This document shows positions 1 through 4,875 of a stretch of 5,098 nucleotides of DNA, piece after piece. Both the position numbers and the translations under genes were made by a program. Under the pieces are notes generated by a model. That model ran no database searches. It was not told where the DNA came from and saw only the letters and a list, made by a program, of their open reading frames with translations. The stretch is from positions 1 to 5,098 of the forward strand of contig JAGVFL010000001.1 of NCBI GenBank assembly GCA_020057645.1. Reading direction: 5' to 3'. Numbering within the stretch: the stretch's first letter is position 1; every line of letters starts with the position of its first letter. The DNA is from Candidatus Omnitrophota bacterium. GTDB taxonomy: Bacteria; Omnitrophota; Gorgyraeia; Gorgyraeales; Gorgyraeaceae.

Positions 1-14
1 AAAAGGAGGCTTTT

Positions 15-980
15 ATGAGGAAAACAGCATCGCTTGTTGCTGTTCTTGGCTTGTGCTTGTTTGCTTCCGGCGCATTTGCCCAAGGCGAAACGAATACCCC
101 GACAACAGGGTCTGATCAGAATTGGAAGCAGGAGCTTCGTTCGGATAAAAAGGATATCCGGGATCAAAAGAACGAAATAATGGAAGATGGCCGGGAGGCC
201 AAGGCAGAAGAGCGCGCTCTGCTGAGACAGATCGAAGAGGCGAAGCAGTCAGGTGATACGCAGAGGGCCAAAGACCTCAGGGATCAGCTTCATACGCTCC
301 ATCAGGCGAATGTCCAGGAGATGCAACAGAATAAAAAAGATCTCCGCGATGATAGGCACGAGCTCAAGTCTGACGTTAAAGATGCAAGACAGGAAGGCAA
401 TCCTCCTGGCGTAGGTCCTGGCAATCCCCCGGGTGAAGGGTTTAGACCGTTACCGCCTGGAGCTAAAGACAGGTTAGAAGATGTCAGGGATCGTAGAGAG
501 GATAGGTGGGATCGCAGGGAAGATATCCGTGATAAGAGAGAAGACCGCAAAGACCATGCAGAGGATGTTCTTGATAAGCGTGAGGATGTCCGTGATCGTA
601 GGGAAGATAAATGGGATCGCAGAGAAGATATCCGCGACAAGCGCGAAGACAAATGGGATGCTACCCACAATTATCCTCCAGGGACACCTGAATATCGTAA
701 AGACAGATTAGAGGATATCCGTGATCGCGAGGAAGATGTCCGTGATAGGCGGGAGGATAAGTGGGACCGCAGGGAAGATATCCGTGATAAGCGCGAGGAT
801 AAAAAGGACAAGCGTGAGGATATCAGGGACAAAAAAGAAGACCGTTGGGACAAGAAGGAAGACCGCAAGGACAAGAAGGAAGATATTCGCGATAAAAAGA
901 ATAAAGGGGTGCGTGACCACGGAGCCGGCGTAGGCGCTGGTAAAGGGCAGGGAGGCACGCATAGGGGCGGCAAAAAGTAG
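15..980 (+). CDS. Exported, highly charged heptad-repeat protein (unknown function)
   Basis: A 321-residue protein preceded by a near-perfect ribosome binding site (AAAGGAGG at 2-9), which fixes the start. Residues 1-22 form a Sec signal peptide: basic MRK, a hydrophobic core, and an AFA cleavage site before Q23, so the mature protein is probably periplasmic or secreted. Residues about 35-127 are charged, helix-forming sequence rich in K, E, D and Q, likely coiled coil. A Pro/Gly linker (about 129-150) leads into two blocks of nine heptads each (152-214 and 230-292) with consensus D-[RK]-[RK]-E-D-[IVKR]-[RWK]. The blocks are separated by a 15-residue insert containing PPGTPEYR. The C-terminus (about 298-321) is Gly-rich and basic. 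The heptads have almost no hydrophobic a/d pattern, so a single charged alpha helix or polyelectrolyte rod is likelier than a classical coiled coil. I do not recognise a named family, and the role (envelope spacer, metal or polyanion binding, stress protection) is unknown. An intrinsic terminator follows directly. Confidence 0.9.
   Translation: MRKTASLVAVLGLCLFASGAFAQGETNTPTTGSDQNWKQELRSDKKDIRDQKNEIMEDGREAKAEERALLRQIEEAKQSGDTQRAKDLRDQLHTLHQANVQEMQQNKKDLRDDRHELKSDVKDARQEGNPPGVGPGNPPGEGFRPLPPGAKDRLEDVRDRREDRWDRREDIRDKREDRKDHAEDVLDKREDVRDRREDKWDRREDIRDKREDKWDATHNYPPGTPEYRKDRLEDIRDREEDVRDRREDKWDRREDIRDKREDKKDKREDIRDKKEDRWDKKEDRKDKKEDIRDKKNKGVRDHGAGVGAGKGQGGTHRGGKK
468..656 (+). repeat. Tandem 21-bp coding repeat, block 1 (nine heptads)
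   Basis: Nine consecutive 21-bp units encode heptads of the form D-R/K-R/K-E-D-x-x, beginning with DRLEDVR and ending with DKREDKW. Units are similar but not identical at the nucleotide level (CGT/CGC/AGG/AGA for Arg, GAT/GAC for Asp), so the protein pattern appears selectively kept rather than freshly amplified. The block is preceded by a PPG-containing linker. Confidence 0.85.
702..890 (+). repeat. Tandem 21-bp coding repeat, block 2 (nine heptads)
   Basis: A second run of nine 21-bp units, starting with DRLEDIR and ending with DKKEDIR. It is again preceded by a PPG-containing linker, so the larger unit (PPG linker plus nine heptads) seems to have been duplicated. Towards the end the Arg content shifts to Lys (DKKED units), showing drift between units. 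Confidence 0.85.
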
Positions 981-988
981 TTACTTTC

Positions 989-1021
989 GGGCTGGCGCCT
1001 CTTGGTGCCAGCCCATTTTTT
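989..1021 (+). terminator. Strong rho-independent terminator abutting the next start codon
   Basis: An 11-bp GC-rich stem (989-999 with 1004-1014, one G-T pair), a TCTT loop, then A and six T residues (1016-1021). It should end transcripts of the charged-repeat gene. The last T is immediately followed by the ATG of the response regulator at 1022, so there is no room for a separate Shine-Dalgarno sequence. Confidence 0.85.
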
Positions 1022-1384
1022 ATGAAAAAAATACTGATCGTAGATGACGAGATTGATGTCCTTAAGGCCTTAAAATCCAGCCTTGAGCGTCAGGAGAATT
1101 TCAAGGTTTCTACAGCCAGGAATGGGGAGGAGGCTTTAAAAGATGTCGAAAAGGAGACCCCGGATATCATTGTTTTAGACCTTATGATGCCTAAGATGAG
1201 CGGAGAAGAACTTCTCGCGCTGCTCAGAAAAAACATGAAGACCATGGATACCCCCGTTATTATTTCTACTGTCCGCAGGGAGACCGCTTCTTTGATCAAT
1301 TTGATGAATTTAGGGGCTACAGATTACCTCATGAAACCCTATGATGTCCGAGAGCTCATCAAGTTGATAAATACCTACATTTAG
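1022..1384 (+). CDS. Single-domain response regulator (CheY-like receiver)
   Basis: A 120-residue stand-alone REC domain of the usual length, with no output domain. The phosphorylation site is complete: acidic pair D8/D9 in ILIVDDE, phospho-acceptor D53 in VLDLMMP, switch residue T83 in PVIIST, aromatic switch Y102 and invariant K105 in DYLMKPYD. It should accept a phosphoryl group from a histidine kinase and act through protein-protein contact in the cytoplasm. No partner kinase lies in the window. The start at 1022 is the only one that gives the canonical beta-1 strand MKKILIVDDE. There is no Shine-Dalgarno sequence, because a terminator hairpin and its U-tract occupy the upstream 33 bases. 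Expression therefore needs readthrough, a promoter inside the end of the upstream gene, or unusual initiation. A pathway cannot be assigned. Confidence 0.93.
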   Translation: MKKILIVDDEIDVLKALKSSLERQENFKVSTARNGEEALKDVEKETPDIIVLDLMMPKMSGEELLALLRKNMKTMDTPVIISTVRRETASLINLMNLGATDYLMKPYDVRELIKLINTYI

Positions 1385-1415
1385 CTCTCCACTTAACCCT
1401 TCTTAACGTCTTAGT

Positions 1416-2267
1416 ATGGCCAAACTTGCTAATTTAACCGAAGAAACCCTCTCTGGGTTATATTGGGAGCAGAAAAAGTCGCTGGATGATATCGCTAAAT
1501 TATATGGGGTATCCAGGGTTGCAATATTCAAAAAACTTAAAAAACTACGCATAAAACCACGTTCTAAGTCTTTGGCACGGTTAGAGGCTCAAAAACAGGG
1601 AAAAGTTCCTCAGCAATATTTCCGAATAAACGAAGGATTCTTTAGTAATTGGTCTTCAGAAATGGCGTATGTTTTAGGCTTGATAATTACTGATGGATGT
1701 ATCTCCAGAAATGGCGCAATTTCGCTGAGTATGAATGATAGGGAGGTATTAGAAAAAGTTAAAGGTGCCATGGGATCCGAGCATCCCATAACTCCATCTA
1801 AACACCAGCAGGGGCTATTTCACTTAAAATTTGCAAGAGTAAGATTAGTTAACGACTTAGTCAAATTCGGGATAGGCCCAAGAAAGAGCCTGATAGTTAA
1901 ATTTCCTTCAATCCAGGAGGCTTATTTAGCTGATTTTATAAGAGGTGTTTTTGATGGGGATGGATCGGTATTTTTTGTAAAAGAGGCATCGAGGTACCCC
2001 GTAAATACAAAATTTTGTAGTGGTTCAGAAGATTTTATAGTTGAGCTTGAGATTAATCTTCAGAAGCTTGGTTTGCCAAAAAGAACTATTTATGAGCAAA
2101 AGACTAAAAATGGTATTTATTATACGATTAAATATGGACATAAAGATAGCCAAAGATTATTCAGTATTTTATATAAAAATCATCCAACTATTCCATTTTT
2201 GGAACGAAAATATAATAAATTTATAGAGGGGTTCAAAAGGAGCGCTGAATATGTTGAAAGAGCTTGA
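1416..2267 (+). CDS. Free-standing LAGLIDADG homing endonuclease with N-terminal helix-turn-helix
   Basis: A 283-residue protein. Residues about 8-48 contain a helix-turn-helix (SLDDIAKLYGVSRVAIFKKL), probably a DNA-targeting module. Two LAGLIDADG motifs follow: LGLIITDG at about 87-94 and FIRGVFDGDGS at about 174-184, with likely metal-binding acids D93 and D182. Two motifs in one chain indicate a monomeric endonuclease that makes a double-strand break at a long asymmetric site. No intein splice-junction residues or host-protein halves surround it, so it is a free-standing gene rather than an intein. Base composition is visibly more AT-rich than in dinB or the charged-repeat gene, which suits a mobile gene. 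An in-frame TAA at 1404-1406 limits upstream starts, and no Shine-Dalgarno sequence precedes the ATG. The 3' end overlaps the next gene by 17 bases. Activity is inferred from motifs; it could have been co-opted as a regulator. Confidence 0.85.
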   Translation: MAKLANLTEETLSGLYWEQKKSLDDIAKLYGVSRVAIFKKLKKLRIKPRSKSLARLEAQKQGKVPQQYFRINEGFFSNWSSEMAYVLGLIITDGCISRNGAISLSMNDREVLEKVKGAMGSEHPITPSKHQQGLFHLKFARVRLVNDLVKFGIGPRKSLIVKFPSIQEAYLADFIRGVFDGDGSVFFVKEASRYPVNTKFCSGSEDFIVELEINLQKLGLPKRTIYEQKTKNGIYYTIKYGHKDSQRLFSILYKNHPTIPFLERKYNKFIEGFKRSAEYVERA

Positions 2268-2460
2268 TGAGTGGAAAAAACTGCACGATTTTTATAAAGG
2301 CAGCGACTTTTTGACAAAAGATCTAGCTGATTTTCTTAAGATTAGCCCAAGGACAATTCAGAGGTGGATTAAAGGAAAGACAAAGCCCAACGCGAAAGAA
2401 TCAGAGTTGATTAAGTTATATTTATCTGAGAAGACTCCAAGAGATCTCAAAAGCTCTTAG
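2251..2460 (+). CDS. Small helix-turn-helix DNA-binding protein
   Basis: A 69-residue protein with a clear helix-turn-helix at about residues 20-46 (LTKDLADFLKISPRTIQRWI, then KGKTKPN), of the Cro/XRE or excisionase-like kind. It has no other domain. The ribosome binding site AAGGAG (2237-2242) lies inside the end of the LAGLIDADG gene, eight bases before the ATG, and the two genes overlap by 17 bases in different frames, so translation is probably coupled. A plausible role is repression of the endonuclease gene or DNA-site specificity for the pair. This is inferred from the arrangement. The composition is AT-rich like its partner, suggesting joint acquisition. No clear terminator follows. 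Confidence 0.75.
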   Translation: MLKELDEWKKLHDFYKGSDFLTKDLADFLKISPRTIQRWIKGKTKPNAKESELIKLYLSEKTPRDLKSS

Positions 2461-2547
2461 AATATCCCCAAAACCACCGCAAGAGCCACCTAAGAACAGG
2501 TTTAATAACAACCAATTAAGCTTAATCTTAAATGTCGCACTAGTGGT

Positions 2548-2553
2548 TATAAT
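2548..2553 (+). promoter_or_regulatory. Candidate -10 box ahead of a small ORF
   Basis: A perfect TATAAT preceded by TGGT (near an extended -10). No convincing -35 is present: the best is CTTAAA at 2527-2532 with a short 15-bp spacer. A start near 2560 would leave a leader of about 27 bases before the TTG at 2587, with GAGGAGG well placed inside it. Confidence 0.4.
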
Positions 2554-2586
2554 ACCTCTTATGTTAACTTGTGTGAGGAGGAAAGA

Positions 2587-2682
2587 TTGGCGCAGTTGTT
2601 ATGGGTTTTAATGGGTTACGCCAATATGTTATTTTCCTGTGAATTGGCGTCTTTGGTTTTACCGGGACTTAGTTTGGCTTAG
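2587..2682 (+). CDS. Candidate 31-residue hydrophobic peptide, TTG start
   Basis: A short ORF in the gap between the HTH gene and dinB. A strong ribosome binding site GAGGAGG (2575-2581) sits five bases before TTG at 2587, and a TATAAT lies about 27 bases upstream of the site where the leader would begin. The frame runs to TAG at 2680-2682. The peptide starts MAQLLWVLMGYANML and is mostly Leu, Val, Met, Ala, Trp and Phe with a single acidic residue (E19) and no basic residue. It is long enough for one membrane segment. No homologue is recognised. ATTGGCG around the start codon can pair with CGCCAAT at 2619-2625, which could mask the TTG. The combined signals favour a real small gene, but a chance ORF or gene remnant is possible. 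Confidence 0.4.
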   Translation: MAQLLWVLMGYANMLFSCELASLVLPGLSLA

Positions 2683-2698
2683 ATAGGCCCTTGGAAGC

Positions 2699-3901
2699 TT
2701 ACTTATCCTTACTGGTAGGGTTTACGAGGCCAAGTATGGCTGGGGATAGGGTCCAGTCCCCGTATCTGGCATTGATTTGGTCCATTGCAGCTATCAGATC
2801 CCCCCTTCTTTTTTGCTCAATAAGCAAGGGAGGGGCCGCATCGGAAATGAGTCCGGAAAGGCTTACTCCAAGAGCCCGGACAGTCCTAAAATAGGCCTTC
2901 TTTTGGCTGAAAATGCCCTTAGAGCGCATGAATATTTCCCAGCCATCATTGGTAGGTATCTGAAAGGTTTTCTGCCTTAGAGACGATTCATTTTTGGAAC
3001 TGAGCCATAGGCTGACAGTATGGCCGGCCAAGCCGTATTTTCGCATGCGTTCTGCGACCATTTCGGAGAGCATTCTAAGCCACGCAAAGATGATTTTTTG
3101 GTCTGAAATTTCCCGCGGCAGTGTGTAGGAATGGCCTACGGATTTAGGGGTTTTCCGGGCCTCAATTTGGCCCTGCCTACCGGCAGGCAGGCTTTTCTGC
3201 CAGGTCAGATTTTCATCGGTCCGCAAAGCAGCCCATAACCAGTGGCCGGTTGCCCGGCCGAAATTATCAACTAGGATTTCTTGTGGGGTTTTCTTTAGCT
3301 GGTCACAGCTCAGGATCCCAAGGCCGTGTAAATGGCCTGTCAAAGCCGGTCCAATGCCGCAGATTTTCTCAACCGGGACACCCCTGATAAAGGCATCCAG
3401 GTTTGTTTCATTGACCAAAACCAGGCCATCCGGTTTGCTCAATTTTGACCCTAATTTAGCCAGTAGCCAGGTGGGCGCTATGCCTATGGAACAGGCCAGT
3501 CCAAAGGCCTCCTGGATACGATTTTTCACCCTCTTCCCTATGTCCAAAAACGGGCCAAAAAGGGGCTCCAATCCATCCAAAACAATGTCAAATTCATCTA
3601 TAGTTGTGTGCTCTACCTGGGGTGAAAAATCAGCCAAAAGCCCAAAGATTTCCCTGGAAACATAGGTGTATTTTGCTGAATCACAGGCCACGAATTCTGC
3701 ATGCGGGCATATCTTGAAAGCCTCGCGGCTTGGCATGCCGGAGTCTATGCCGTAAGCCTTTGCCTCATAGGACGCAGCTGTAACTACCGTATAGTACTTA
3801 TTGTCCCGGGCGCCTACTATGACCGGCTTGCCTTTTAAGGCCGGGTTGATCTGTTGCTCTACGGACGCAAAAAAAGCGTCCATATCGATGTGCATGATCA
3901 T
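2699..3901 (-). CDS. dinB: DNA polymerase IV (Y-family translesion polymerase)
   Basis: A 400-residue Y-family polymerase that copies past damaged bases at the cost of fidelity. The catalytic palm is intact: D6 in MHIDMDAFFASVEQ, and D102/E103 in TIDEFD. F11 occupies the steric-gate position that excludes ribonucleotides. The fingers motif SYEAKAYGIDSGMP (44-57) and the SIGIAPTWLLAKLGSKLSKPDG segment (138-159) are recognisable, although APTW replaces the common APNK. A helix-hairpin-helix segment VEKICGIGPALTGHL lies at 177-191, and the little-finger domain occupies about 250-385. No obvious QLxLF-type clamp-binding motif is seen at the C-terminus. Residues 237-244 (SLPAGRQG) are encoded by a palindromic repeat inserted in frame between the thumb and little finger. 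The ATG lies two bases after the stop of the upstream gene with no clear ribosome binding site, so translation is probably coupled. The operon promoter overlaps a palindromic operator. Confidence 0.93.
   Translation of the reverse strand: MIMHIDMDAFFASVEQQINPALKGKPVIVGARDNKYYTVVTAASYEAKAYGIDSGMPSREAFKICPHAEFVACDSAKYTYVSREIFGLLADFSPQVEHTTIDEFDIVLDGLEPLFGPFLDIGKRVKNRIQEAFGLACSIGIAPTWLLAKLGSKLSKPDGLVLVNETNLDAFIRGVPVEKICGIGPALTGHLHGLGILSCDQLKKTPQEILVDNFGRATGHWLWAALRTDENLTWQKSLPAGRQGQIEARKTPKSVGHSYTLPREISDQKIIFAWLRMLSEMVAERMRKYGLAGHTVSLWLSSKNESSLRQKTFQIPTNDGWEIFMRSKGIFSQKKAYFRTVRALGVSLSGLISDAAPPLLIEQKRRGDLIAAMDQINARYGDWTLSPAILGLVNPTSKDK
3172..3191. repeat. Palindromic repeat inserted in frame in dinB (LPAGRQG coding)
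   Basis: CCTGCCTACCGGCAGGCAGG is a 20-bp inverted repeat with nine of ten base pairs matching (mismatch A3179/C3184). On the dinB strand it encodes LPAGRQG. The segment interrupts otherwise ordinary DinB sequence between LTWQK and IEARKTPKSVG, at the flexible linker before the little finger. From memory this peptide recurs in unrelated proteins of candidate-phylum bacteria, which would mark it as a dispersed small palindromic element. No second copy is seen in this window. Confidence 0.75.
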
Positions 3902-3903
3902 GG

Positions 3904-4194
3904 TTACGGTCCCAGGAGCTTATTAAGGCGCCAGGATAGGGTTTCTTGAGAAAATACGATCTCATAGGCGCCGCCGGCTGTCGAGACGCTGAAAAAATAT
4001 AACGTGTCTCTTTCCTGTTTATCTTTCCAGGAAAAATTGATCTTTTGGATGGGGAAATCGCGGTTTCGCCAGGAGAACGATTGCGGGATCAACCGGCTTT
4101 TATCAAACAGGCATTGCACAATGATGTCTGCGCCTGATGGCTTGGTATCGGCTTGCGGCAGGTTTCTGTCCCAGCGGGCCTGGTGATTAAACAT
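3904..4194 (-). CDS. Small protein co-transcribed with dinB (DUF6504-like pattern)
   Basis: I place the start at ATG 4194, giving 96 residues (MFNHQARWDRNLPQ...). A longer frame opens at 4335 but would run through a repeated terminator-promoter module, so it is rejected. The proposed -10 (TATTCT) is exactly six bases upstream, predicting that transcription begins at the A of this ATG (leaderless), consistent with the lack of a ribosome binding site. The C-terminal half has a pattern of Trp/aromatic and acidic positions (QSFSWRNRDFPIQKINFSW, then YEIVFSQETLSW). It resembles the small DUF6504-type proteins found beside Y-family polymerases; that link is from memory and unverified. The stop is two bases before dinB, so the two form an operon and the product may assist or regulate the polymerase. 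There is no signal peptide or membrane segment. Confidence 0.7.
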   Translation of the reverse strand: MFNHQARWDRNLPQADTKPSGADIIVQCLFDKSRLIPQSFSWRNRDFPIQKINFSWKDKQERDTLYFFSVSTAGGAYEIVFSQETLSWRLNKLLGP

Positions 4195-4200
4195 ACCTGA

Positions 4201-4229
4201 AGAATACCACACAAATGTGTGGGTATCAA
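4201..4229 (-). promoter_or_regulatory. Operator-promoter of the orf96-dinB operon (leaderless geometry)
   Basis: On the minus strand: TTGATA (4229-4224), 17-bp spacer, TATTCT (4206-4201). Sixteen of the 17 spacer bases are the palindrome CCACACA-WW-TGTGTGG (4207-4222), so a bound dimer would sit between -35 and -10 and block RNA polymerase. The -10 ends six bases before the ATG at 4194, so the expected start is the ATG itself. Control of dinB suggests a LexA-type repressor, but the repressor is not in the window. Confidence 0.65.
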
Positions 4230-4269
4230 GCTGAAAACAAAGGGAGAAGGCCAATTTCGCCTCCTCCCT
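4203..4269. repeat. 67-bp terminator/operator-promoter module, copy A
   Basis: Matches 4913-4979 at 64 of 67 positions in the same orientation, 710 bp apart. The differences are the two central bases of the palindrome (AA versus TT) and one base between promoter and terminator. It lies between the NYN gene and the orf96-dinB operon. Confidence 0.95.
4232..4269 (-). terminator. Intrinsic terminator after the NYN gene
   Basis: On the minus strand, GGGAGGAGGC (4268-4259), a 7-base loop, and GCCTTCTCCC (4251-4242) form a 10-bp stem with one mismatch, extended by one A-T pair, followed by TTTGTTTTC. It should end transcripts from the NYN gene just before the dinB-operon promoter. Confidence 0.75.
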
Positions 4270-4293
4270 GTTTAATTTGTCTGAGAATTTCCC

Positions 4294-4322
4294 TTGACAG
4301 GAAGGTCTGTTTGTTGTATATT
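4294..4322 (+). promoter_or_regulatory. Consensus sigma-70 type promoter, plus strand
   Basis: TTGACA (4294-4299), exact 17-bp spacer, TATATT (4317-4322). This is the closest match to consensus in the window. It points away from the dinB operon and towards a hairpin with U-tract 17 bases after the -10, so it probably drives a short RNA rather than an ordinary gene. Confidence 0.6.
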
Positions 4323-4328
4323 TTTCTT

Positions 4329-4382
4329 GAATCATGATAAGAGGCTGTCCAAAGGGCTCGTCCCGCGGAATGCCTCTTTTTT
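4329..4382 (+). ncRNA. Candidate ~54-nt small RNA ending in its own terminator
   Basis: Transcription from the preceding promoter should begin near G4329. The RNA folds into AAGAGGC (4339-4345) with GCCTCTT (4372-4378), then TTTT. Inside the 26-base loop, TCC (4348-4350) can pair with GGA (4367-4369), and GGG with CCC, giving a layered hairpin. It converges on the 3' end of the NYN gene, overlapping its stop codon, so it could act in cis against NYN mRNA or in trans. On the minus strand the same hairpin has no U-tract, so it is not the NYN terminator. A 65-codon frame starting at 4334 runs through the hairpin and is not favoured. No known RNA family is recognised. Confidence 0.45.
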
Positions 4383-4869
4383 ATTGTTTGTACTCGAGCT
4401 TACCTTTCAAGTCGTTCATAAAAGCCAGATCTGGCGCAAATTTCCTAAGAAGTGACGAGAACTTGTTGCGGTCCGGAACGATAAGCTTTTTTAGTTTATT
4501 CTGTTTTTTAAGATACTCCACAAGACAGTGAAAATCGCCATCCCCTGTAACAATAACCGCCTTATCATAATTTGGGAATTCAATCATCGTGTGGAGTACT
4601 AATTCAGCGTCTATATTGCCTTTTACATTGCCATCCGGCAGAGATAACGTCGGTTTAAAAATGAGAATATAGCCATATTCCTGTAAGGAAGTATATAAAC
4701 TTTGATTTGTAGGGATATAGCCTATAAAGATAAACGCCTTAGAAACTCCGTACTTATCCTCCAGGTATTTTCTGAATCTTCTGGAATCGAGTTTCCAGCC
4801 CTGATCTCGTATGGCGAGATTTAGATTCTGACTGTCGATAAAAGCGTAATTGTTTTTTGATTGTTCCAT
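4381..4869 (-). CDS. NYN-domain protein, LabA/PIN-like nuclease fold
   Basis: A 162-residue single-domain protein of typical length for stand-alone NYN (LabA/DUF88) proteins. These have a PIN-like fold and are thought to be metal-dependent ribonucleases. The expected acidic and polar positions are present: D12 and N15 in FIDSQNL, D87 in KGNIDAEL, and D110/D112 in VIVTGDGDF. There is no signal peptide or membrane segment, so it is cytoplasmic. The ATG at 4869 gives the usual short lead into the first beta strand. Two promoters are seen: an operator-containing one in the 67-bp repeat, starting near 4904, and one with its -10 six bases from the ATG, predicting a leaderless transcript. It shares its operator with the orf96-dinB operon, so it may belong to the same stress response. 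The substrate RNA is unknown. Confidence 0.88.
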   Translation of the reverse strand: MEQSKNNYAFIDSQNLNLAIRDQGWKLDSRRFRKYLEDKYGVSKAFIFIGYIPTNQSLYTSLQEYGYILIFKPTLSLPDGNVKGNIDAELVLHTMIEFPNYDKAVIVTGDGDFHCLVEYLKKQNKLKKLIVPDRNKFSSLLRKFAPDLAFMNDLKGKLEYKQ

Positions 4870-4875
4870 AGCTCA

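Noticed and set aside
302..973. Long minus-strand open frames opposite the charged-repeat gene (302-670 and 671-973)
   Set aside because: They are Ser/Arg/Leu-rich mirror images of the 21-bp coding repeats, with no start signals; the plus-strand gene has a signal peptide and a strong ribosome binding site.
1416..2267. Intein or group I intron interpretation of the LAGLIDADG gene
   Set aside because: No flanking split host gene and no intein splice blocks are seen; the response regulator upstream is complete with all receiver residues.
2461..2547. Terminator for the HTH gene or for dinB in the 2461-2698 gap
   Set aside because: Short inverted repeats exist (for example AAGAG/CTCTT around 2439-2459) but none is followed by a T-tract on the relevant strand.
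2569..2575. TTGTGTG just downstream of the TATAAT as a third operator copy
   Set aside because: Only one half of the CCACACA/TGTGTGG palindrome is present, with no matching second half.
4195..4335. N-terminal extension of the dinB-operon small protein to an ATG at 4335
   Set aside because: The extension would be translated from inside the repeated terminator, promoter and operator module, and the promoter start coincides with the ATG at 4194.
4334..4531. 65-codon plus-strand frame starting just after the TTGACA/TATATT promoter
   Set aside because: It runs through a hairpin with a U-tract within 50 bases and then antisense to the well-supported NYN gene; it has no recognisable protein features.
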